DNA of 5,536 nt from Propionibacteriaceae bacterium (GTDB taxonomy: Bacteria; Actinomycetota; Actinomycetes; Propionibacteriales; Propionibacteriaceae): NCBI GenBank assembly GCA_021323255.1, contig JAJTCL010000205.1:1-5536 (forward strand), written 5' to 3'. The notes beneath the pieces are model-generated. The model was not told where the DNA came from. It saw nothing but the letters and a program-made list of their open reading frames with translations, and ran no database searches. Numbering within the stretch: the stretch's first letter is position 1; each line of letters starts with the position of its first letter. Positions 1 through 4,831 of the stretch are shown in pieces. The position numbers and the translations under genes were made by a program.

Positions 1-1
1 C

Positions 2-586
2 GCAGACACGCTTGCCGAGCTGCAATCCCAACCCGACGGACAGACGCTGGTCGGCATCCGCCATCAGGTCCATGACGAGTCCGATGCGGAGTGGCTGCTG
101 CGGCCCGATGTGCAACGCGGTCTGTCGGCTGTGAGGGATGCTGGTCTGGCCTACGATTTTCTCGTCCGCCCTCGCGAGCTACCGGCGACGCTGGCCATGG
201 CAAAGGCCCTGCCCGACACGCGCTTCGTCATCGATCACATCGCCAAACCGCCGATCGTCTCGGGCGAGATCGCTGCCTGGAGCGGGCTGCTGGAACCATT
301 CCGCTCGCTGCCGCACGTCTCCTGCAAGCTCTCGGGCATGATCACCGAAGCCAGCTGGGCCGACTGGACGCCCGCCGATCTCAAACCGTACGTCCACCGG
401 GCCGTCGATATCTTCGGCACCGAGCGAGTGATGTACGGCTCGGACTGGCCGGTCTGCCTGCTCGCCGGCTCATACGGCGCGGTCAAAAGCGCACTCGAGG
501 AGGCCTTACCACCCCTGTCTCCTGAAGAGCGGGCAAGGGTTTTCGGCGGCAACGCTATTCGTATTTATGGGTTGGACATCGGCTGA
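2..586 (+). CDS. Amidohydrolase family protein (COG3618, fuconolactonase-like), 5'-truncated by window edge
   Basis: The frame is open from base 2 to a TGA at 584-586, giving 194 residues. The family (Amidohydro_2 TIM-barrel hydrolases such as L-fucono-1,5-lactonase) is usually about 280-300 residues, so roughly 90-100 N-terminal residues, including the usual HxH metal motif, lie left of the window. Visible family signatures are GIRHQVHDE near residues 19-27, the strand VIDHIAKP (about 76-83), a CKLSG segment, and YGSDWPVC (145-152), whose Asp (codon 443-445) is the expected catalytic acid/base. The protein ends in the typical GGNAIRIYGL. ATG at 110 is only an internal methionine, because homologous sequence continues upstream of it. 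Members hydrolyse sugar lactones or related carboxylic esters in the cytosol; the exact substrate cannot be read here. It is convergent with the GH172 remnant across a hairpin-rich gap, which fits sugar catabolism. The family call is strong; lactonase specificity is inferred. Confidence 0.9.
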   Translation, partial: ADTLAELQSQPDGQTLVGIRHQVHDESDAEWLLRPDVQRGLSAVRDAGLAYDFLVRPRELPATLAMAKALPDTRFVIDHIAKPPIVSGEIAAWSGLLEPFRSLPHVSCKLSGMITEASWADWTPADLKPYVHRAVDIFGTERVMYGSDWPVCLLAGSYGAVKSALEEALPPLSPEERARVFGGNAIRIYGLDIG

Positions 587-633
587 ACACCCCTTATCCC
601 GAACCGTTCTCCCTGAGCCCCCCTCATCCCCGG

Positions 634-661
634 CCCTTCTCCCCACGCATGGGGAGAAGGG
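634..661. repeat. Perfect hairpin 1 (12-bp stem, CGCA loop)
   Basis: CCCTTCTCCCCA at 634-645 is the exact reverse complement of TGGGGAGAAGGG at 650-661, with CGCA at 646-649 as the loop. No T-run follows on either strand, so a classical intrinsic terminator is not shown, although the stem could act as a transcript-end stabiliser. Confidence 0.85.
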
Positions 662-687
662 AGCACGACCGCCGCGCCGGCCGAGAG

Positions 688-715
688 CCCCTCTCCCAGC
701 GCACTGGGAGAGGGG
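688..715. repeat. Perfect hairpin 2 (12-bp stem, same CGCA loop)
   Basis: CCCCTCTCCCAG at 688-699 pairs exactly with CTGGGAGAGGGG at 704-715; the loop at 700-703 is again CGCA. Stem length, loop sequence and stem style match hairpin 1, 26 bp away, so the two look like copies of one repeat type that diverged with the pairing maintained. Confidence 0.85.
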
Positions 716-780
716 ACTAGGGGGGTGAGGGTCATTCGGGGGGTGGGGGTGAGGGCTAACGGTGGGCTGAGGGCGAGCCC

Positions 781-990
781 CTACACCACCTCCAACCCAT
801 TGAGATCTGGCATGACCGGGAACGTCGCGTGCGGCTCCGTCTGGTACCAGAGCGCGGTGCTGGCGATGTCGTCCTGGAGGGGGAGGTAGCGCTTCTGCTC
901 CTTTAACGGCGACCGCCATCCAACTGCCTGGATCGTCACTCGCAATTTCTCGGTGAACCGGATCGGATCCATCACATGCCAGCGGTACAT
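781..990 (-). pseudogene. GH172 / DUF2961 glycoside hydrolase, C-terminal remnant
   Basis: The last ~68 residues before the TAG carry recognisable DUF2961 blocks in order: YRWHVMDPIRF, LRVTIQAVGW, YLPLQDDIAS and ALWYQTEPHA, ending in a short proline-containing tail. In this family the DPIRF block and the WYQTEPH block close the double jelly-roll domain; the catalytic glutamates lie upstream and are absent here. Full-length members are several hundred residues, so only the 3' end of the gene survives. GH172 includes fructofuranosidase- and arabinofuranosidase-type enzymes. The intact ancestor would have been convergent with the amidohydrolase, and the hairpin block still follows its stop codon in the place expected for an original gene end. 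Confidence 0.82.
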
Positions 991-1437
991 TCCGAACCGC
1001 GGCTCCCCCTGCATCTCATCACCCTGGCGGATCAGGCTCTTGTCGACGAGGGAGGCGAGCCCTTCGAGCACATCGAGATCCCCATCCGGGTTGGTTACGT
1101 CTTCCGCGGCCTCAAGCGTCCAGCCGCTAGCGAAGACGCCAAGCCGATGGAAGAGCCGCTGCTCGTCAGGACGGAGCAGCTCATAGCTCCAGGCCATGGT
1201 GTCGCGGAGCGTGCGCTGTCGTGCCGGCGCTTCACGGGCGCCACTGGTGAGCAGCGGCAACCACCGCTCAGGCCGCTGCAAGAGCGCGGCGAGCGGCAAC
1301 AACTTGCTGCGGGCGGCTGCGAGTTCGATAGCCAGCGGGAGGCCATCCAGTTGACGGCAAATCGCTGCCACTGCCTGCACGTTGTCCTCCGTCAGCGCAA
1401 ATCGCGGGTTGGCCGCAGCGGCACGCTGGACGAACAA
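781..1437 (-). CDS. Chimeric reading frame: NB-ARC regulator fragment joined to GH172 C-terminus (probable pseudogene)
   Basis: A 218-codon frame runs from a possible TTG at 1437 to TAG at 781-783. Residues 1-150 match the middle of large AfsR/LuxR-type NB-ARC ATPase regulators. From residue 151 the protein changes abruptly into the C-terminal end of a DUF2961/GH172 glycoside hydrolase. The regulator normally continues GEPRFGM-LETIREYA; here GEPRFGM is followed by YRWHVMDPIRF, which is GH172 sequence. The TTG is not a convincing start: it has no clear SD, and regulator-like sequence continues upstream of it to about 1495. The frame lacks the P-loop, TPR and HTH of the regulator and the catalytic part of the hydrolase, so neither activity is expected. 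It has stayed open across the join, which suggests a recent event or chance. I regard it as a decaying fusion, although an automatic annotation would call it a gene. Confidence 0.75.
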   Translation of the reverse strand: MFVQRAAAANPRFALTEDNVQAVAAICRQLDGLPLAIELAAARSKLLPLAALLQRPERWLPLLTSGAREAPARQRTLRDTMAWSYELLRPDEQRLFHRLGVFASGWTLEAAEDVTNPDGDLDVLEGLASLVDKSLIRQGDEMQGEPRFGMYRWHVMDPIRFTEKLRVTIQAVGWRSPLKEQKRYLPLQDDIASTALWYQTEPHATFPVMPDLNGLEVV

Positions 1438-1495
1438 CGCGACCGAGGGAACCTGCGCAGTGACCTCCAGAGGAGCGGTGAGTTGAGCTTCAGGA
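991..1495 (-). pseudogene. AfsR/LuxR-type NB-ARC ATPase regulator, internal fragment
   Basis: Translation of the minus strand gives AQVPSVALFVQRA, then the NB-ARC GLPL motif (ICRQLDGLPLAIELAAAR), then the winged-helix stretch RQRTLRDTMAWSYELL, DEQRLFHRLGVFASGWTLEAAE and LASLVDKSLIRQ, ending at GEPRFGM. This is the ARC region found after the P-loop and Walker B in predicted ATPase regulators of about 700-1000 residues. The N-terminal nucleotide-binding half is lost at the join with the IS remnant (about 1490-1500). The C-terminal TPR domain and any LuxR HTH are lost at the GH172 join (about 988-1008). Such regulators sense signals through the TPR part and switch with ATP; none of that can work here. 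Recognition of the family is firm; the left boundary is approximate. Confidence 0.82.
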
Positions 1496-1892
1496 CTCTT
1501 GACAGAGGTCGACGATGCGCTCGAAGAACCGCTCGAACACTTCGATGCCCAACCGCCGGCGGGTGCGGGTCAGGCTCGAATGATCCGGAAGTTCCTCGTC
1601 GAGGGCGTAGCCGAGGTACCAGCGGTGGGCCAAGTTGAGGCGCACCGTTTGGATGAGCTGCCGCTCGGAGCGGATGCCGTCGAAGAACATCACCAGCTGT
1701 AGCTTGAAGAAGACCACCGGGATCGATGTTGGGCCGACCCCGCTCGGCGAACCGCTCTCGCGTCCACGCCCGGACGAAGCTGAGATCGAGTTTGGCCTCA
1801 AGGTGGCGGTAGAAGTGGTCCCGTGGAACGAAGTCCTCCAACGAGACGGTGATGGGGTCGTCGAGGCGACGGGGTTTGGCGGGACCGAGCAC
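1490..1892 (-). pseudogene. IS1182-family transposase, N-terminal part, frameshifted and truncated
   Basis: The minus strand reads from a GTG at 1892 (AGGAG SD 5 nt upstream). The first part holds MLGPAKPRRLDD, then LEDFVPRDHFYRHLEAKLDLSFVR and RGRPNIDP. After one extra base in the CCCGG run (plus-strand 1718-1721) the sequence continues in another frame as VVFFKLQLVMFF, SERQLIQT, LNLAHRWYLGYALDEELPDHSSL and FFERIVDLCQE, and ends at TGA (1490-1492). This is the conserved front of IS1182/IS5-superfamily DDE transposases, including the DUF772-type region. Full proteins are about 450-500 residues; the usual continuation after LCQE, with the DDE catalytic core, is missing and replaced by the regulator fragment. 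Both a frameshift and a 3' deletion show that it is inactive. Whether the IS caused the neighbouring rearrangement or was only caught in it cannot be decided here. Confidence 0.88.
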
Positions 1893-1897
1893 ATGGA

Positions 1898-1902
1898 CTC
1901 CT
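1898..1902 (-). promoter_or_regulatory. Shine-Dalgarno of the transposase remnant
   Basis: The minus strand has AGGAG five nucleotides before the GTG at 1892. An overlapping ATG one base upstream is out of frame with MLGPAKPRRLDD, so this SD, together with the family N-terminus, supports GTG as the native start. Confidence 0.6.
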
Positions 1903-2021
1903 GGGTGCAGATGGACTTGGGAAAGGCGTCCCGTCTACCGTTCGTCGTGGCGCAGCGCGGCGCCTTTTTCAACACCCTGGCTGATTATGGGTAGAACAGA
2001 CCTTTGTCGCGTGAAGGATCG

Positions 2022-2056
2022 GGTCAGGTCGCAGAGTGCAGCTCGTTGCGCTGACC
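2022..2056. repeat. Bulged hairpin (6+4+3 bp)
   Basis: GGTCAG (2022-2027) pairs with CTGACC (2051-2056), CGCA (2030-2033) with TGCG (2047-2050), and GAG (2034-2036) with CTC (2042-2044), leaving GT bulges on each arm (2028-2029 and 2045-2046). It lies about 215 bp upstream of the membrane-protein start. It has no T-tract; its function is unknown. Confidence 0.45.
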
Positions 2057-2082
2057 TATCTAGCATCACTGTGGTAACGGGT

Positions 2083-2103
2083 GCAGGCAGATGCTCTGCT
2101 TGC
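2083..2103. repeat. Hairpin (9-bp stem, one G-T pair, 3-nt loop)
   Basis: GCAGGCAGA (2083-2091) pairs with TCTGCTTGC (2095-2103) around a TGC loop, with one G-T wobble. It follows the bulged hairpin by 26 bp. No T-run follows on the plus strand. Confidence 0.45.
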
Positions 2104-2258
2104 TCCTCAACCGCAGCGGCGAGCGGCGTGACCGTAGGGATCGCCGCGGCTCGTCAACGAGGTTCGGCGCTTCAACCGTCGGGCGGCGATCTCCTCGTGC
2201 CGACACCCGAAGACTGGGATGTCAGGATGTGCCAAGGGACGGGGAAAGGTTGCTGAAC

Positions 2259-2265
2259 GGGAGGG
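2259..2265 (+). promoter_or_regulatory. Shine-Dalgarno for the membrane-protein gene
   Basis: GGGAGGG at 2259-2265 lies 6 nt before the GTG at 2272. It is the main reason to choose this start. The hydrophobic first helix follows directly after a short basic leader. Confidence 0.65.
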
Positions 2266-2271
2266 ATTAGG

Positions 2272-3045
2272 GTGCTGAACCGAACGGCTCGAAATGTCCT
2301 TTGGTGGATTTGCCTGTTCATTGCACCAGTGGTGCTCTTCACGATTGAGTTGATTCATCCCGCTGGTTTCACTCGGGACCCGGGCGCGTACCAATATCTG
2401 TCAAAGCCTCAGGCTCACACGTCCGCCCATCAGGCCATTGAGTACTTTGGGCCGGCCTGGTGGTTTGCACTCCATATGGTCCAGACCCCAATGATCGGGC
2501 TGGTCGCTATTGGGATGTGGCTCTTGATCAGCGAAGTTGGCCCGGATTCCGACCCGGGAGCTCGGGTTGTCGCGTGGATTTCGGCGATCGCCACCTTCGT
2601 CTTTGTCATCTACTACACCGTGCTCGACGCGATCGGCGGTATCGGACTGGGTCGGAGCATCGAGGCGGCTCAACGCCTTGCCGCCGAAGGCCGTCTCACA
2701 TCAACACAAGTCGATGGCGTCGCGCTGCTGTTGGATACGGTTTGGACGGATCCGCTGGTCGGTGGTGTTGGCTCCGTCGTCAGCCAGGTTGGCTCCTGGG
2801 CGATCTTCGTCGCCTCACTGGCGGCCGCGTTTGCCCTCTTCCTGGCGCGCCTGGCTCCCTGGCCGCCCCTCGTCCTCCTGGTCGCCTTCGGCTGGGAGCT
2901 CCAGCTCAGCCATGCTATGCCCCACGGCCCGATTGCCTTCGCCCTCCTCACGGTTACGGCCCTCTGGCTCTGGTGGGCTAGACACCGCTCCAAGGTCGGT
3001 AATCGATCCGATACGGCGCCGGCGAGTGCGCCCGCGACGGTCTAG
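2272..3045 (+). CDS. Hypothetical multi-pass membrane protein (257 aa, about six helices)
   Basis: I do not recognise a named family. The GTG start at 2272 has a good SD, and the stop is TAG at 3043-3045. Hydrophobic segments lie at about residues 9-28, 63-86, 100-127, 164-192, 198-212 and 219-236. The N-terminus (MLNRTARN) and the C-terminal tail (RHRSKVGNRS, then Ala/Pro-rich) are basic and probably cytosolic, which agrees with an even number of helices. Several motifs look constrained rather than random: ELIHPAGF (26-33) at the end of helix 1, AWWFALHMVQTP (62-73) opening helix 2, IYYTVLDAIGGIGLG (113-127) in helix 3, and SHAMPHGP (213-220) before helix 6. His29, His68, His214 and His218 sit near membrane boundaries and could bind a metal or heme, but this is speculation. 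It has no operon partner: the upstream gene is a dead IS and the downstream gene is convergent. Codon use looks like its neighbours. Confidence 0.8.
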   Translation: MLNRTARNVLWWICLFIAPVVLFTIELIHPAGFTRDPGAYQYLSKPQAHTSAHQAIEYFGPAWWFALHMVQTPMIGLVAIGMWLLISEVGPDSDPGARVVAWISAIATFVFVIYYTVLDAIGGIGLGRSIEAAQRLAAEGRLTSTQVDGVALLLDTVWTDPLVGGVGSVVSQVGSWAIFVASLAAAFALFLARLAPWPPLVLLVAFGWELQLSHAMPHGPIAFALLTVTALWLWWARHRSKVGNRSDTAPASAPATV

Positions 3046-3058
3046 GGTGGAACAGCGA

Positions 3059-4831
3059 TTACGGTCCTAGGTTGGCGTCGGTCGGCAACCAGCGAGGATG
3101 GGTGAGGCCGAATTTCTGTTGGAGCACCTGCTCCGCCGTCTGGAGCGCTCCCTCGACCCAACCCTGAGTCGTCGACCACGCTTCGCCACAGACGTAGACA
3201 TTGGCGCCAGGGACTGGCTGGCGCACCCGCGGGATGATCTCCCATGACTTCGCGCCCGTCGGCCAGAAGTGCCAACCGGCCCCGTACGGGTCCGCGCCCC
3301 AGTCCATGAACATGGCAAGGTGAGGAGCTGGCACCCGCGCTGCGGGTCCGTGCAACGCTATGAGCTGCCGTTGCAACTCGTCCACCATGAGCTGTGGCGT
3401 TCTGACGTCGAGCGGGATCTGCCGTTGAGCGGCAGGGACGGGGAACAACGGGCTGCTGGGGTAGCCAGGCCAGAATTCATGGGCATCGCCGGCATAGTAG
3501 TCGGCCATCAAGAGCGCGTTCCGGTTTCCTGGATCGGCGCCGGCTTGGTCTCCCTCGGTCCCGAAGTAGAAACACTGCCGCATGGGGAGATCCGTCACCG
3601 AGTGCCCAGATTGCAGGCCGAACTGCTCCGTCCACCACGGCTCGTCGTAGCCGAGGAATGCCTTGGCCGCGAGCTGCGGAATGAGGACATCCATGTCGTC
3701 TCGGAACTGCTGGCTCTCGAACAGGAAGGAGCCCTGATCGAGGAGTTGCAGCGCGCGTCGCGGCATGGCGAGAACTGTGTTTTCTGCGGCGCACGTCCAT
3801 GGCTGCCGGTCGGGGCCCCGCTCGAACTCGAGCTGGACCGTCGGACCCGCGGCGCGCTCCACTGTACGTAACCGGTAGGGCTGGAGGATTGCGCCCCCAG
3901 CGTCCTGGAAGCGCCGTGCCAGCTCTAGCGGTAGTTCCTGATAGCCATCCCGCAGCCGATGGAGGGCCTCGCCCACGACGTCGGCCCACAACCATGGCAA
4001 TGCTTCGGCAGCGTTCCAGTTGCCACGCACATTGGTATATCCACCCGCATCGTGAATCAATTGATACGCTTCGCCGGAGAGGACACGTTGCATCAAATTC
4101 CAGAACCCAAGCTGATGCAGGGGGACGGTTTGCCCGTCCATCTCGACAGTAGCTTCCTTCTTGAACGTGTCCCAATCGCTCGAGCTGAATTCAGCAGCAT
4201 CGGGCGCGTAGAGCTCGATGAGCGCCCGCTGTAGTTCGTCCGGTGACTTTCCGACCTCGACCACTGGCCCATCGTTGGTCAAGGCATAGGGCACCCGTTC
4301 GGCGTGCTTCCAGTCCCCCTGGGTGAATCGCTTTCCACGGAGGTAGAGCAGATTTCGGGTATCTCCAGACGGAAACGGATCGACGATAAGGCCGAGGTGT
4401 TCGATGAGCTTGGCCACGAGCAGTTGGCTATTGCGGAAGCGCATGCCGCCGAGCTCAGCTCGCAGGTGCGGCATTCCTGGTGGCGCAATCGAGTAGAGAC
4501 GACCGCCAATGCGCTCACTCATCTCGCAGACCGCGACTTTCCAACTTGGGTTGGCAGTCTGTAACCGCCAGGCAACGTAGACCCCGCTGACGCCGCCGCC
4601 AACGACGACCACGTTGAACACTTCACCGTCGGCCGGAGCGGGGGGTCTCTCCTGCAGGCCGAGCGTCGCAGTTGTCCTGGATGTCGCTCCGACGCTGACT
4701 GAACCAGGAATAGCGCCAACAGCCCCGAAGGCTAGCTGTTGCAGCAGGGAACGGCGTGACAGCACTCTCTTCGTCTCCATACCGGCCGGACAATTACACG
4801 CGCACATTGCACCAGATCGCAAGCGCTTCAT
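3059..4831 (-). CDS. Tat-exported FAD-dependent amine/L-amino-acid oxidase (flavin monoamine oxidase family)
   Basis: The 590-residue protein begins with a leader carrying a twin-arginine motif, SRRSLLQ (25-31), followed by LAFGAVGA, so export of the folded flavoprotein by Tat is likely. The dinucleotide-binding motif is VVGGGVSG (76-83), with an acidic residue, Glu103, at the end of the second strand to hold the ADP ribose, and the amine-oxidase GG motif ERIGGRLYS (106-114). The C-terminal FAD motif is VYVCGEAW and TQGWVEGAL (about 546-563). Members oxidise amines or amino acids to imines, releasing H2O2; the substrate is not readable. The length fits secreted bacterial L-amino-acid oxidases. 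The start at 4831 is chosen for AGGAGG 9 nt upstream, but it overlaps the preceding gene by 38 bp and adds a Cys-rich leader. ATG at 4780 (METKRVLSRRS) has a more usual Tat leader and no overlap, but no SD. The stop, TAA at 3059-3061, lies 13 bp from that of the convergent membrane-protein gene. Confidence 0.88.
   Translation of the reverse strand: MKRLRSGAMCACNCPAGMETKRVLSRRSLLQQLAFGAVGAIPGSVSVGATSRTTATLGLQERPPAPADGEVFNVVVVGGGVSGVYVAWRLQTANPSWKVAVCEMSERIGGRLYSIAPPGMPHLRAELGGMRFRNSQLLVAKLIEHLGLIVDPFPSGDTRNLLYLRGKRFTQGDWKHAERVPYALTNDGPVVEVGKSPDELQRALIELYAPDAAEFSSSDWDTFKKEATVEMDGQTVPLHQLGFWNLMQRVLSGEAYQLIHDAGGYTNVRGNWNAAEALPWLWADVVGEALHRLRDGYQELPLELARRFQDAGGAILQPYRLRTVERAAGPTVQLEFERGPDRQPWTCAAENTVLAMPRRALQLLDQGSFLFESQQFRDDMDVLIPQLAAKAFLGYDEPWWTEQFGLQSGHSVTDLPMRQCFYFGTEGDQAGADPGNRNALLMADYYAGDAHEFWPGYPSSPLFPVPAAQRQIPLDVRTPQLMVDELQRQLIALHGPAARVPAPHLAMFMDWGADPYGAGWHFWPTGAKSWEIIPRVRQPVPGANVYVCGEAWSTTQGWVEGALQTAEQVLQQKFGLTHPRWLPTDANLGP

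Larger units (their letters stand above)
616..755. repeat. Intergenic C/G-rich inverted-repeat block
   Basis: The gap between the amidohydrolase stop and the next stop codon at 781 holds C-rich sequence on the left and its approximate complement on the right. CCCTCATCCCC (621-631) faces GGGGGTGAGGG at 721-731 and again at 745-755, with 10 of 11 positions complementary. Two perfect hairpins sit inside. The whole block can fold as a nested cruciform or a long RNA structure. Blocks of this style are commonly dispersed between genes in GC-rich genomes. Because it lies between two converging reading frames, bidirectional transcription termination is a reasonable role, but no T-tract is present. 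Confidence 0.7.
1893..2271. other. Stretch without a recognisable gene: IS 5' leader, then intergenic DNA
   Basis: From 1893 to about 1990 the minus strand is probably the untranslated 5' end of the IS. It includes GTGTTGAAAAAGGCGCC (1958-1974), which resembles the ends of IS1182-like elements, and TAATCAGCCAGG just outside it. I cannot fix the terminal repeat, because the other end of the element is deleted. From about 1990 to 2258 I find no protein that I recognise in any frame: reading frames are open only because of the GC content and show no family motifs. Two hairpins lie at 2022-2056 and 2083-2103. The stretch must also contain the promoter of the membrane-protein gene at 2272, but no convincing -35/-10 pair stands out. 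Confidence 0.5.

Noticed and set aside
506..919. A 137-codon minus-strand frame rich in Pro/His/Gly.
   Set aside because: It is a translation of the intergenic C/G repeat block and the antisense of the amidohydrolase end; low complexity and no homology signals.
976..1638. A 220-codon plus-strand open frame.
   Set aside because: It is antisense to the regulator/GH172 chimera and the end of the IS remnant, has no family motifs and an Arg/Gly-rich composition typical of GC-rich shadow frames.
2107..2394. A 95-codon minus-strand frame crossing the membrane-protein start.
   Set aside because: No motif, and it overlaps the well supported plus-strand gene with its SD.
3046..3058. A terminator between the converging membrane-protein and oxidase genes.
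   Set aside because: Only 13 bp separate the stops, with no inverted repeat or T-tract; any terminator must lie inside a coding sequence.
3269..3871. A 200-codon plus-strand open frame.
   Set aside because: It lies fully antisense to the FAD oxidase, whose motifs are clear on the minus strand; no SD and no recognisable protein.
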